Part shown: piece by piece, positions 34,301 through 49,300 of the stretch
Layout of the letters: each line of letters begins with the position of its first letter
Numbering within the stretch: the first letter of the stretch is position 1
Assembly: GCA_013076295.1 (NCBI GenBank)
Contig: RQOL01000616.1
Coordinates: 62,001-126,000 of the forward strand
DNA from: Sanderia malayensis
Taxonomy: Eukaryota > Cnidaria > Scyphozoa > Semaeostomeae > Pelagiidae
Length of the DNA: 64,000 bases
Direction: 5' to 3'
The notes under the pieces: model-generated
What the model was told of the DNA's origin: nothing
Seen by the model: the letters and a program-made list of their open reading frames with translations, nothing else
Database searches by the model: none
Program-made: the position numbers and the translations under genes

Positions 34301-37300
34301 GTCCTCGTCATCTTCTTCTGCTTCTTCGTCTGTTGCGCAACCAGTGCACATTTCATACCGTGCAGTGTCCACTTCGGGAACTTCGTCTGACGATGCAGTT
34401 GCTAATCCCGCATTTTCAACTATTTTCGCAACAGATTTTCTGAAAGCAGCCATCTCGAACTTTGATAAGTATTGACAAAATTCTAAGTTTTTATCTTTAA
34501 CTTTGGCGGGTTAATTTGTGGGCATGCGCAATAAAGCCCAATCACTGAGAATGTGATGATTTATGCACGATTGGAGGTGGTTAATCTGATTTTCAATTCA
34601 ATTCGCTCCGCTTCTGGCGTGCTGCATGAAATGACAGCCAATCGTGTGCTCCTAATTTGCTCAGGCGAGGGAATCAAATAAATTAATTCGCTCCAAATGC
34701 AAAACTGGTTTCATACAGCGCATTGTCAGCGAATGAAATTGACACTTGGAAATTTTTCGAGCCAATAATTTAATTCGCTGCGCTCATAATGCGCTGTATG
34801 AACTAGGCCTTAGCGATGAACTATATTGCAGGCTCTTATTTAAAGGCTCAATCCTTTTTAGATCAAAGTGAATTGTCTGCAAATTTATTTTCCTGCCAGG
34901 GTTCTCTGGTGATCAATTCAGCTTCAACGATCCAACCAAAGGCAATGAAGTGATTTTCACGCATACTGTAACCGGCCATATTCTTGGCTGTGACATTGTA
35001 ACCACAGATACGAACAAAGAACGCATTTTATGCGAAACACAGTACGTTGGCATTTATTATCAGTGTCTCTACGTATAGCACAAGACCAGTGTCTGATGAA
35101 GACCTTGTTGTCACTTGCCACGCTTACCTTGAATGCTTGTGGGTTCGCTTTATAGATACTTGATGCAAAGACGTAGGAACCGGGGGCCTAGGGGGCACGT
35201 ACCCCATCACTTTTTCCAAAAACATGAAACATACCCCTTTTTATGGACGAGAGTATGCCCCTACTAAGGGTAAATGTGTCACTTGCCATGCCCTTTTTAT
35301 TGTGGTGCCTCCTGCTTCTTAGTACGCTCCTATGCCTCTGAGTTGATGATATTTGTTTGATGCGTGTTATAGAGCTTCGCCAACTGGTGATGCAGATTAT
35401 TCAGTGAAAGTCAAAGTCGATGGAAAGTGGCTGAATGATGACCCGACTGGCTCAAAACGGACATTTTGCTTGGGAACGTGCATTTACAGGGTGAGACAGT
35501 TAAATCTATTGCTTTTTGTTGCGTTTGAGGTGATATGTTGTTATACCTACCATTCACATTTGCCTGTTGTGAATTCTTGGTGTCAAAAGCAGGGAGTAAA
35601 ATTGGCAGTGGCTTTTCTTGCGGCGCATTTGTTGCGCATGCGTGTTATTATCGAACACGTACTTTAATCTGTGAAGTAATTCCATGATATTTGTTGTTTT
35701 AGTATCGCGATTACTACACGCCGACGATAACAAAAGTTGAGCCGCAAAGCGGACTTCCAGGTAAATGGAGATACTAATTCAATGAGATATAATTTGCAGT
35801 AGATCAGTAGAGCTTTGCTAATCCTTTGTGTATACTGACCCAATTGCTACAGGTGACGTGATTAAGATAAACGGAAAGTTGCAAACGATACAGATCAGTA
35901 GATTATCAATTGAATTTGACCCTGACAGACCTGAAATCAGCAAGTACGTTCTTCCTGTTTTAATCACCCTCCTTCGATATTAAACTGCGTATTTGATTAT
36001 TATACAAAGTTTGATGCACTATATTTTCTCAGCATTGCTCGAATTGCCCCCATGTAGCATTAAATTTTATCCATACCTCTTTTTAGAACATTCCTTGGTA
36101 ACGAAATTTGTGAGCCATTTGATTCATCAACAAATGAACTGTAAGTTCCGCTTATTGCTTCTTCCAGCTTGCAAAATATTTGCAGCAGATACGTCAAGAC
36201 CAGTAAGCCATAACAGTAATTAACACGACGTCACTATATTACGTAATTGTGCATTATGATTGATCTGTAGAATTGGTGCAGAATTAACAAACTGTGAAGT
36301 GACTGGAGGGGCGTGGTGTCGTGGTTGGTACAAATGTACGCCTGCATCGAAGGTCGTTGGTAAGTCTTTTAATTGATCAACTGACTTCCATCTGCGTCAG
36401 TCTATCGATTAACTATTTCTTCCATACTTGAATCCTATCTGCGGTCTTTGACACTGAGGCTGTTGTGATCTTGAAATATCATTTTTTTCTCAGGTTCGTG
36501 GAACGTATCGTACATTGTATCGAACACCGGCCGTTCGAGAAGACAGAAAGAATCATACCTCGTAGATGCAAATGATCAAAGCTATGTATATCAGACATAT
36601 GCAGGTATACTATTACTGGTTAAATTCTTTATGTTTTTTTTTATTTAATTTTCCTATGAATGCAATTGACTATTTTTATATTTATTTTCAGACATTTCTT
36701 CTGTTTGGCCAAAAGAAGGAAGCAAATCTGGTGGTACTCTGTTGACTATTAAAGGAAAATTTCTTACCAACGATAAGTCACATGTTTCTGTCACAGTTGG
36801 AGGTAAATATATCATCCTATATACATGTTTATTAGATGCTATTTATCTACTTTTAATCGACTTTAATTATTTCAATTATTTTAAAATAGATCTCCCTACA
36901 TGCATGTTTATTAGATGCTATTTATCTACTTGGCTTTAATTATTTCAATTATTGCAAATTTGCATCTTAGTAAACCGGTTCGCGATTGTTATTTCGTAGG
37001 TGTACCATGCAAAGTTGTGACCACATCTAAGACAGAAGTGACTTGTGTAACTGGCAAACAGGCAGTGATGGCTAGAAACAGTTCAGATCCTTATCCAGGT
37101 ATATAGACCCTTGTACAAATCAATTCTCCCTTTCTGTGTAGCAGGAATGGTAATACGAAATTACAAACTTTTGAGAACTCATAAAACCAAGGTATTTGTC
37201 TAGCGAAGGGATGACGTCAAAGTGTTGACTTTGGAGAGTTGGTAAAACCGCCACCTTAAGACCCCATCTCTAATAAACGACTCTTGGATACAGTGGAATG

Positions 37301-40300
37301 ATCTGCTAAAGCAGGACTTGGTTTTATGCGTTTCTTTAAAACACCACCTTGGTTTAACGAGCTCTCTAATCCACTTAATGTTGTTTTTTATATCATTAGT
37401 TTGCATCTAAGGATCGAGATGGGGTATTAAGGTTTTGCCAACGTTAATATTGCCTATTATAATGTACTATTGCGTTGTTCAAGGTGGACGTGGTGCTTCA
37501 ATGGACCTATGGAAGTCGTCTGGTGTTCGCAGCTTTTCATCCTTTTTGTCATTCGACAAAAATTCATCCATATATTCAAGGCACATAATGAGAGACACCC
37601 TCGAATTCAATAATGTGCGATTCCCAAGCTCTGAGAAAAGTCATGGAAGGTTTTCTGGCTTTTTCGTGCCTCCACACACTGGGTATTACACATTCTTTGT
37701 TAGTAATGATGACGTTGGTCAAATTTACATGAGTGACAATGAATTAGCATCACAAAAGGTATGCTATCTTATATTTGTTATTAAGAATTGAAATGTCAAG
37801 CTTGTTAAATGTGTAAGGCCTGCCCTTGTTGTGTGAAATACCAGTGCCAGTGTATCATATGAGTTAGCATAGCTTGCTTTCTTTTTCTGTTTCAGAAACT
37901 AATTGCTAGCTGTCCCAGTTACTCTTACAAGAGCTTTTACAGATTCGCAAGTCAAATGTCAGTGAAGAAGCGCCTTGCAAAGCACCAACCATATTACTTT
38001 GAGTTTCCCTTCTTCGATTATGGAGGTGGCTACTATGCTAGAATGGCTGTGAAAATGGATAAAACAGAGCGAACTGCCAGTCAAGTTTCAGGAGGAATAA
38101 ATGAAAAACAATCTATTCGTATCAATTCTATCTACAAAGTTGAAAAACAAGTAGGTTTATGCGAATTTGCTATTGATCCCACAAATAAAAATCGAAGTAT
38201 TTTATGAAGTACTCTACTTTACTATCTTAACTCTTGCAACTTTCCTGCCTCTGACTTTAGAGATATTTTTGACGAGCTTTTGTAGCTTACTAATTATTAC
38301 ATAATTATCATATAATTATCATTGTAGTTTTCTCTTAGGTACTGAGCTTGAGTTCATTAAGCTCGTCACTGACCTTCAAATTGGAGTATGGTGGAAGAGT
38401 ATCCAACGTCATAAACACCAATGCCGATGCCTCAACAGTTAAAGCAGAATTGCAGAAAATGTTCTCATGGCAATGCAACTATTATCCTGACAAAAGTATG
38501 CATGCCTTTTGTTGACAATATACATTATCTTACCATATAAATTTAAATAGATGTATCTACTATGAATCTACCACTAACAAGTTATCCTGTAATTGTTTTA
38601 TTGTCTATTATAGGCAATGCGTACGTGTTTCAAGGTTTCGAAGGAAAACAGGAAGGTAATGACTATGGCACAAGAGTAACATCCACCCTACCACATTGTG
38701 GACGATTTTCGTTGAAAGTTGATGTGTCAGAAAGATATCTTTTTGTGGAGAAAGTTACAAAAGTAAATGGTGTTACGAAAAAAAAGTACAGTCCTAAAGT
38801 ACACAGAAAGGTAAGTAAAAAAGAAGTTTCCAATTAGTTATCATCAAGGTTTACAAAAAACAAATGTCCTCCCTCGCACCTTTTTTTTTACAGAAATATG
38901 AAGCTTTAACTTTGGAAAAAAGTTGTTCATGCAAATTGATTGCATGAAGCTCAAATTCTGCACTTTGTTTTATTTTAGCTTTGCTTTGCCTACAAAGGAC
39001 CACTCTCGTCACTTATTACCATCAGAGCCTACTTCACAAATACAGATGGTAAACAGGTTCAAGCAACGCGAAGCTACAACTTTGTTCGTGCTTCAAACCT
39101 CTTAAAATGGAATCACGCATGCATGGATGTGTATGACATGATCAGCAAAGACTCCTACTACACCAAGCGGGTTGGAAAGTCACCTAATTATTATGTCAAG
39201 TATATAAGAGTAAATAAGGATGGCGTAAGCAACGTTGATATGTTGGTTGATGACATTTGGATTGGATCACGTCAGGCTACAGGTATAGCTTGTCACCTTT
39301 AATCATACCCCTCCCCCTCTTTCTCACCCCCCTCTTTCTCATCCCCTTCTTTTCTTTCCCTGTCTTTTTCTCTTGTCATCTCTAGGACTGCTCGCGACAA
39401 GTGATTTACCTTATGTATCTATCATGAATAGCCTGCGGCAACTTTTGGAAATTTGAAATTGAGCGAAATATGGTTCTGAAGTAGTGGAATCCGAGTAATT
39501 CGAGCCTTCTGATCACTTTAAGCCAAGTTTCAGCTTTCTAGGACAGTTGGTTCAAAAGTTGATAGTCAGGACTGCTCGCGACAAGTGATTTATCCTACCG
39601 TAAATGACGAAATTAGCGCCCGGGGCGCTTATTTAAAAAATAAACTTTTAGAAGGGGCGCTAATTCAGCGGGGGCGGTTAATTCAGCAGGGGCGCTTATT
39701 AATTTTTGCTTAAACAATGTAACGGAGAAAGTTTATTTCCAGTTGTCTTTGAAATTTCGAACATTAAAGAGAAATATTCTCAGTTTGAGTTGGCTTTAAG
39801 GAGGAGGCCAAGATCATTAAAGGACCAATTATAAAGTAATTTCTTGTTTTTAAGTATATTGAAATACATCTTGACAATAAAATTCGTTGTTTTTTCTATA
39901 TTCAAATAAACGCTCCGTTTGTTTAGGGGGCGCTTATTCAAGCAGGGGCGCTTACTACAAAAATTGCCTTCATCTTGGGGGCGCTTATTCGGCAGGGGCG
40001 GTTATTTGGCAGGGGGCGCTAATTTCGTCATTTACGGTATGTATCTATCATAAACAGCCTGCGGCAAATTTTCGAAATTTGAAATTGAGCGAAATATGGT
40101 CCTGAAGTGAGAAAACTTTGGGATATCTGACGTCCCTTGACAGAATACTGTTCATTGCTTGCTTCTTTGACAAAACGAAGTCAAAACAAATGAACTTAAA
40201 TAAACATTTTCACGAATCACTGACCAATTTCACCAGAGCATTTTCTGTTTTGTTCAGTTTCTTTTTATCCCTATATTTCCCATCTTTAGTCACCCGCACC

Positions 40301-43300
40301 CTTCCTGGAGCACAACCCGATGGAGCCATCATTGAAACATTTGACGTCACACAACCTTCCAACGGAACATGGCAGATCTCAATGAAACCTGCAGACTGCT
40401 TCGAGAATCTCGGTTTGATTCGTATTAACAACCTGACTGGTATTTCTAATGGAACCTCGTTTACAACCTATGCTTTGTCAAGCTCAGTATTAATGAATGT
40501 GAGTCGTATTCAGAAGACGAGTCCTCCAGTCAAAGGCACATTCGATGTCACGTGGGATGGCAAATCGATTAAAAGTACGTAGATAACTCCTCCATAGTTT
40601 TAGCTCAACGCACTCAACGTGGATCAGAAGCCGTATTCATTTTGAGGGTCTTATTAAAATTAATCAATTCTTGTTTGCCAGATATAAAACCTGATATTGT
40701 GGCCAATGATTTGAAGAGCTTACTAACCACTGAACTATCCACCGGAGAACTGGCAGTTATCCGGGACGGAACATGTGCTGGATATGAATGGACCATTGAA
40801 TGGACAGGTATTGGAGGCAATAAGCCTCTTATTCAAGTCAGTGGGAAGTCTCTTACTGGTGATAACGTCACAATATTATCATCGACAATAACTGAAGGTG
40901 GAATTTTACTTGGATCAATACCAGCGGAGTTTCTGCAGACACCTGAACCATTGCCACCGGTATTTCCCCCCTTTCACATCAGTACTTGAAGTTGAATTTC
41001 AATCGAAATTTATTACAAAACCGTGGGTAACTTATCAAGATTTCGATTGTCTTTTTTCAGGTTGTAGTTACAATTAACGACATAGTATCAGCTTGCATTA
41101 ATAACAATTGTTCGTATCAATACCTAGAAAGTAGGACCCCTAAATTAGCATCCGTACGTCCCTCAGCAGGCCAAGGTGGGCCAGCTGGGACGTGTACAGT
41201 TGTGACAATATCCGGGACAGGATTTAGTACAAATATAGCAGATAACAATGTGACAATTGGTAACGTTAGTTGCGATGCTCAAAGGAGCAACGAAACCTCG
41301 ATCACGTGTTGTCCAGGTGAGGAATAGATCTTTGATGCTTTCGTCCTTTTGCATGAACAACTGCCCAAGTGTTCAAGTCTGTTACTGTGTTTGTGTTACC
41401 ACTTGAAGAGAATTCAATGCATCTTTTTTTGTTTTGTTTACTGAAAATAATTCTGTTTACTTCTCAATTCAGGGTATTCACAGGCAGGCACACATGCTGT
41501 TAATGTTCATGTCGGTGGTAAAGGCAATGCAGAGGTCATTGGAGATATCAACAAATTCAAGTAAGCTTCTTTTTCTTTTGTTTCTTCACATGTAGTAATG
41601 TTTGATCAGCTACCCTCTTGAGTACAGCCAGTTGTCTAATGTTCACTGTACCTCTACGCGATACCAAGTTGATGACGTAGTTTCCATTGTTTCAAGATAT
41701 AACATCGTAGTCGGATCACTTTCTCCTGCAAAAGGAAGTTTGAGCGGTGGTACTGAAGTCACGATACTTGGAAATGGCTTTGGTCATACGTCAAAAGATT
41801 GCATCATTTTGTTCGGTGATGCAAGATGCATTGTGAGATCCATAAATATGTCCATAATTGTTTGTGTTACCGCTGGCCACGTTGCTTCGAATGTTACTGT
41901 CAATGTAAGTGTTTTGCTTTGTTGCTTGGCTCTGCTCTCTTTGGCTTGGCTTGGTTTTGATTTCCTTTGTTAAATGACATGTTCATATCTGTCTACAGGT
42001 CACAATAGTTGATGAATCAGCATTGCTGTTAAATGCCTATGAATACTCAGCTTCCGTTACTCCGATGGTCACTGCTGTCTCAATGGATTGGCTGTCTGTA
42101 GTCGAGGTCAACTGTTGAACATCCAAGGATCATCATTTCTCTCTTCGGCTGGCGACAACGCAAAAGTTCTCATTGGCAAGAAAGAATGTTCAATGCTCAA
42201 TGCAACGGCTACTGAGATATTCTGCAGAACTCCATCCAACCGTCCTGGACAACATCGTTTTTCGGTGTTAGTCAAGGACAAAGGCGAAGCACAGGGACAG
42301 CATGTGATCCATTACAACCTCTCTATCAATTCAATTTACCCGCACAAAGGCTCCGTATTTGGTGGAACAACGTTGACCATCAAAGGTACTGGGTTCACTC
42401 GAAATTCAACTGATGTTCATGTGAGAATTGGTCGTTTGGCTTGCGATGTACAATCTTCAACGACAGACACAATTCAATGCAAAACGAGACCAAGTGGCAA
42501 AACTATAAATATTGACAATTCTGCAAGGCATCCTGGTAAGAATAAATGTTCGACTTTTCTTGCTTTATTTATTTTGCTTCCCAGTCAAAGATTATAGGAA
42601 AGATCCATAGTTAATAATGATCATCTGTGGTTCATAAGATCTCTGTTCTTCCCACCTTGCAACGAGGCTTCTATCCTGTTATCGTAGATTATGGCGTTGG
42701 ATACGCTTGGAATGTAACAATCGTCAATATAAATGTCGGAGATAATGTCAAAGTAAGTGACTTCAATTGTTCGATTGATCATCATCTAGTTTAATCCGCT
42801 TTAATCTAGCCCATTTCAGCTCAAGCAAATCCAATCCAGTTCAATCCTCTTCAACCCAATCCAACCTGGCGCTTGAATCTAGTCAATCCTTTTTCATGCG
42901 CTCCAATCGGATCATAACGGACTTGTTTCTATTTTTAGTGGAGCTGGGGCAGTAATCCATTATCAAACCTGAAAATTGGCGTGTATCAATCAACTCAACT
43001 GAGCTCTTTATACGATGGCACTGGTTTTTCGAGTTCTCGCGGTAGCAGTGGTACTTACACGTTCAAATCTGAGCGACCTGGTACATTCTACTTCTCAAGC
43101 GGAGCTATCGACCCTGCAGGACGAATAAAAATGAATGGAAGAATTGAGGTAGGACCATTGAAGTCATCTATTGCTAACATCAACGTCATTGTAGCTGGTA
43201 AGCCAGGAAACTGATTCTATATCAATATTTTTGATCGTTGCTAACTATTACTCCATATAATGTCACATTTGATTCACATTGGAATAAGATTTACATGTCT

Positions 43301-46300
43301 TGTGAATCTTATTCTTCTATGTTTTGAATATTATTCTGATCTTCTCCTTTTCTTGGCTTGTGAATCATATTCTTGTCATGTTTTATTTATTTTAGGCTAC
43401 AAGGCACTGAATGAACCTGTTTCAGCTAGTATTTTAAACGTTTCACAGAATTCTTGTGTCAATGGGTTATCTACAAATTTTACCAACAAATGCGCAGACT
43501 TGAATTTCGTGAGCTCAGACAATAGTTCATTCAGGTTTCTCTACTCTGATTGCCATACCCCTGCGATTACGAATTTGTCGCCACGCTGGATTACTAAGGA
43601 CTCTAACGTGGTCATAAATGGAATAGGATTCTCAAATGAGCCATGTCACAACACCGTGAAACTTGGCACACATGTATGTGACGTGATTGCAAGCACAGAC
43701 ACTGCCATAACATGTCGCATTAACTTGAGCAATTCGCCACCTGTTAACACGCATTTAAAGGTATCGGTGAATGTTAACAACAGAGGAAATGCTGTGAATA
43801 GCATTGCAATTCCTGTCAACGAAACTCTTCGCATGCACGCTATGGTAACCGCGATTGTGCCGAATTCTGGCTCATTTGAAGGTGGAACTAAGGTTGAAAT
43901 CGGAGGATTTGGCTTTACAAATAGCACTGCTGCAATGGTGACAATTGGAATGGTTGAATGCAATATCACAAGCATCGTGTATACAAGAATCAAGTGCACA
44001 ACTGGTAAGCTAACAACTCGTCAGAATCAAACGTGGAAGCTAACAGCTCGCATCAATGGAGACAATGCTATTTGTAATGATACATCTGGTAGTAATTGCA
44101 TGTTCAATTATGCCACAGTACAAACACCGATGGTGCATGAAGTCCCAAACAGAGTGATCAACGGGGTACAATACCTCGATTTCATCGGCATGGGTTTCGG
44201 GGCAAGTAGTTCTGATTTGGTTGTGGCCGTCGGCCCAACAACTTGCAACGTTATTACTGTGAATGATACGCATCTAAGATGTTTGGTGCAAGGTGTTATC
44301 GCCGGGGATCACAATGCGCACATTTACAAGAACCCTGCTGGATATGCCTGGTTTAATGTGTCTGAAAAACTCGAAGGCCTAGCTGCCGTTTCATCTGTAT
44401 TTCCAAACTCTGGAAGTGTCCACGGTGGATTTGATGTAACGATCACTGGAAATGGGTTCGATCCGAGATTTGATCGTGTCTCTATTTCAATCGGAGGCAA
44501 TCCTTGCAAAGTGAAATCAGTTCATTTTCAAGTGTCGTCTGCACCACACCTGCCGGAACCGGAATGAAGAATCTTGCTCTCACGTCAAGTGGAGTATCCT
44601 TCCGAACAGTCTCATTCACTTTTGATCCAACGATTTCGCCTTCTATAGCGAGTCTCACGCCAGCCCATGGTCGAGCTGGACAGACCATAACAATTTCAGG
44701 TAGCAATTTCAATGGCAGCACGTTGGGTGTAAAACTTGGAACAGCTGAATGTAATGTAACATCATCTTCATACAGCTCGATTGAATGCTCTTTATCAGCG
44801 CATGTTGCAGGCTCCGTTCCGGCTATGATACATGTCGGAGGCAAGGGTCCAGCAATAAAGACGTCATGTTCGGTTATGATCTTGTGTTCGATAGCATTTC
44901 CCCAGCGAAAGTGGATTTGGTGGAGGAAGAAATGTCACATTGCGTGGATATGGCTTCAGTCCAAATGATACTGTGACTGTTTGCAATATAACATGTGTGA
45001 TCGATAAATATACTGTTACAGACACCGTACTATTGTGTGAAAGCCCCTACCTATTCTGATCCGACTTCGATCTCCGATGTCACTTGCAACGTTGAAATCA
45101 AATCCTCAACTGGATTGCAGAAATCTCTTCCCCAATTCCTACGTATACACAGAACATCGCTAACATCAAAATTGTGTCTGTCAGTCCTGCTCGAGGAGGT
45201 ACCGGTGGTGGCGTGCGGTTGATAATCACCGGTACATCACTGAACAGCACATCCGGGCCTACGACGGTTAACATTGCTAATGCTCCGTGTGCGGTACAGT
45301 CTTCCACTGCCACAGAAATTATCTGCATTACAGGACCGAGTAAGGAAACAATCAAAACTCAAGTCCGGGTTGATGTCGGTACTAATGGAAAAGCATTGCA
45401 ATTAAATGCCAGTTTCTTTTATGTTGATGTCTGGCCTTCCAAATTCAGCTGGGGTGGAAAGGACCCTCCCGCGGCTGGGTCTTTTGTTCAAATCAAAGCC
45501 GGGCAGAAGATGCTTATTGATACAGACACTCCAGTGATGAAGATGTTGTTAATTGATGGTGGCACTGTCATGTTTTGATGATGAAAGAGACATAGAGTTA
45601 AAAGCAGAACACATTTTCATAACTAACAATGGTAGATTTATCATTGGTGAATCGCCAGATAAGCCATATCAACATAAAGCCACTGTGACTATCCATGGCC
45701 ATGTACGCTCAACAGAACTGCCCATATACGGTGCTAATCGTTCTCAGTGCGCGAAGGAACATTGGAATGTTATGGCAAGCACATTAAGCATACCTGGACG
45801 CAATTGTCAGAGACAGCTAATGCAACAGCTACGACTATTAAGCTCCTTCTGCCTGCTCAAGGATGGAATATTGGCGATGAAATTGTCATTGCTTCAACAA
45901 CAAAAAGCATCCGCGAAAACGAGGTTGTCAAGATCACAGGCAAACGTGATGGAGACAAGACGCTGGATATCAGCCCTGCTTTGAAATACCGGCATACGTC
46001 GTTCAGTCAACAATAGCCGGTCGTGTAATCGAGACGAGAGCCGAAGTCGGACTGTTGACGCGGATATTGTCGTTCAAGGCTCAAAGAGAAAACATGGCAA
46101 CATACGATTGCCATTGCCCGAAGAATTTGAACCTGGTCAATTCAAGACACAGACCTGCTTTGATGGGAGATTTGGTGAAGAGAGAGGCCAGTGATCAATT
46201 GGTGTTCAGATAATCATTCATTCTGGTGAGAAGAACTCAAGAAAAGCCAAAGGATATTCCATTACGTCGAAGTACGACACGCTGGCCAAGCATTCAGACT

Positions 46301-49300
46301 CGGACGCTACCCAATCCACTTTCACATGGATGGTGACGTCAGAGGTTCTACGTCAGAGGCTGTGCTATTCATCATACTTTAACAGAGCTGTCACGATACA
46401 TGGGGTCCACAATCTCATCGTGGAGCACAATGTTATTTATGATATTCTTGGTAAGAATCAAATTACTACTTTGTACGATGGTTACCTCCTAATTATGTCC
46501 CAGTTTACATTGTTTATTACCGAGGCATATGTGCTTTACAGGGGGTTGATTTGGATCGGAGACCCAATGTTTCGTCTTGCAATCCTTATTTATATACTTA
46601 TCTCGTAGGCAACGCCTTCTTTATGGAGAATGGTATTGAAACCGGCAATTTTGTGCGGTACAATCTGGTATTTTTGTAAAAGCCATCCAGCTCAACGCTG
46701 AATGTTGATGTTACACTGCGATTTATTGGGTAACCAATGCAAACAACACAGTATCACACAACGCAGCCCGCGGTGGCAGCCATTTTGGATTTTGGTATCA
46801 AAATGTCAGCCATCCAGATGGGCCTAGTTTTACCAAAACCGTCTGTCCAAGGTATGTCTATTTTCTATACACGTTAGCTATTCACGCTCCAGTTTTTAAT
46901 GGCCCTGTATGGACGCATCGATGGCGGTAATTTTAATGTATTTCGCGTTTTCTTTAGGAATGTACCGATGCTTGAGTTCAAGAATAACACTGCACATCAT
47001 TTGCCCGCTAGGATTGTGGATCTTTCCGATATACCATCCAAAGAAAGGCGGAGCGTCGGGAGCTGTAGAAGCGGAGCCAGCGGTTTCCATTCATTCACTG
47101 CGTGGAACAACATGCGCGTGCAGAAGTTGATGTCGGTGAGCAGTGCAGTTTGTGGATAATGTCGTGCTGGATAACGACCTGCTGGTATTGAGGTGATTGT
47201 TGGCAGACTCAGAAAACAGCCCTTGGGGAGGAGCAATGGTAAGAGATTCCCTCGTAATTGGTCATTCGGCTTTGAAGCAATACAACAAGATAATAGGAGG
47301 TGATCAACGAGCTTGCACAAGTCAAGGAATCCAACTGCCTGATTCTTCAAGACTTATCGTTTCAAATGTCACGTTTGTTAATTTTGATACCGCTGGTTGT
47401 GCTGCATTGAACCCCTGTGCTCGCTGTACTAAATTCGGACGAAAAGGAGGCTGGCCAACGAGGTTTGAAAAAATCTCCAAAATCAACTCTCCCAACATGG
47501 GAAAATTCCATTGGAATCACGTGGCTGTTTATGACGATCTTGACAGCACACTGACAGGCATCAAAGGAGCAAGTGTAGTTCCTAAAAATCCAACATTACC
47601 CAGCACTTGTGCTCAGATAGTGCGGCTTTTAGCACTGGGCCATTCCCAGCCTCGATCTGCCGACCAGGCATCGCATTCAAGCGGGTTGCATTTAATTCCA
47701 TCAAGCCCTCATCTATCGATGGTAAGAATGCAATATTTACCAATCCATATGGAAACACAACGAGTCCGTGGTCAAAAAAGGACCGAACACACCCCAAAGG
47801 CTGGATGGCACTTGTAGCCTTGAACACGACCACAACACTTGGGTTTCAGATGTCTAGCCAAATCACAAATATAAGCTACAATATGAAAATCTACGAGCTT
47901 CAAAAGAAGCAGTACTTATATCTGGCTCACAAGTTCCAACAAGAGCCGGATTTTTTCACAACTACCGGAACAGTTGTAAACGGATCAGTTGGTATTCCAG
48001 ACCCGGCTTCAAACAATCACGGCGCTTGGAACTTCAATACCGGAACAAAAACACTCACAGTGCTCGTCAAGGGAAAGGATAATTCTCCGCCAACTCAGCC
48101 TATTGCGGTTCCAATCGATCTGAAAGTTTATCGCTGCCATTATAACAAGTGTGTTGTCCCGACCCCTCCACCCGCGCCAAAAGGGAGACCCGAAAAGGCC
48201 GGTTACTGGAGTAAATCGAAAGACTGGATCGGAACTCTTCCAGGATACGGTGGCTACAATGGCATTTTACCAAAGGATGGAGATAATGTTATGATCGACT
48301 CTGATAAGTGGATTGTTGCCGATATACAAACACCGAAATTGAAAAGATTATATATTTATGGCACGCTTGAGTTGGAAAATGGCAGATCACATAACTTGTC
48401 AGCTGAAATTATTTTCATTAGTGGTTTGTACGGTAATCTAATTGTTGGTTGGCCGGATAAACCAATGATTGACAATGTTTTTATACGTCTACTCGGGAAT
48501 AAAGCCACAAAGGACCTTCCTCTCAACAATGGCCCGAATGTTGGTGCAAAAGCGTTGGCCGTGTTCGCACGCTTGCAAATGATTGGCAGACCAAGAAAAG
48601 TGTCCTGGACTAGACTTGCAAAGACAGCAGATGTTGGCAGTAATGAGATTGCTTTGGTGAAACCAGTTGATTGGCAAGTTGGGGAGGAGATTATGATATC
48701 GTCAACAACATATGAATCTCGCCAGGTGGAGAAATTCAAGATCACAGCTGTCAAGAATAATGGTACACAGCTCACGCTATCTGGCACATTTAAATACAAG
48801 CACATCGGTGGCAATTATATGATTGGAGATCGCAAGCTTGTCATGGCTGCTAAAGTGGCACTATTGACCAGGAACATTAAAATAGAAGGTGCTGATGACC
48901 CAGTTGGTGCACGTGGTGAATCATTTGGTTGTCGTGTTCTTGTTGGTTCATATTCAGAAGCTGGAAAGATGTATACAGGGAAAGCTGTCATTTCGAATGT
49001 TGAGTTCAGTCATTGCGGACAATATGGTTGGAATGAGGGTTATGATCCCAGGTATGTTTGACCTGTCATTTAAATGTTTGATTTATTACTTGCTTGAATA
49101 CAAGGATTGTTTAAGACAATAATCTATCATGTTCCAGATATGCCTTGGCCTTCCTTGATGCTGGAACAATAAACGGAAATGATTCGTACGTGAAAGACAA
49201 TGCTTTCCATGATGGCTACAATTCAGGTATTGGAATATTCGGGACGAACAATTTACTAGTGAAAAACAATGCACTGCACCATGTTGTTGGATCAGGTATA

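Larger units (their letters stand above)
31823..34809. mobile_element. PIF/Harbinger transposon, 2,987 bp, in intron 2
   Basis: Both ends carry GGCCTAGTTCATACAGCGCA in inverted orientation, with the TTA target duplication at 31,820-31,822 and 34,810-34,812. The interior has the two genes typical of Harbinger, a DDE transposase on plus and a Myb/SANT-like protein on minus, arranged convergently. Both are damaged. Further subterminal GAATTGAATT motifs lie in both arms. Confidence 0.92.
31349..37098 (+). other. exons 1-10: signal peptide and first IPT/TIG domains
   Basis: Exons: 31,349-31,409; 31,678-31,752; 34,900-35,041; 35,373-35,490; 35,703-35,760; 35,853-35,943; 36,271-36,359; 36,494-36,604; 36,692-36,802; 37,000-37,098. 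IPT starts are visible as TELKPNYGSQRGGELLEIRG, TKVEPQSGLPGDVIKING and SSVWPKEGSKSGGTLLTIKG. Phases match at every junction I checked. IPT domains are Ig-like folds. Intron 2 hosts the Harbinger element. Confidence 0.8.

Noticed and set aside
43646..44844. Several antisense ORFs (117, 77, 61, 120 codons)
   Set aside because: Shadows of the IPT-domain coding frame on the plus strand.
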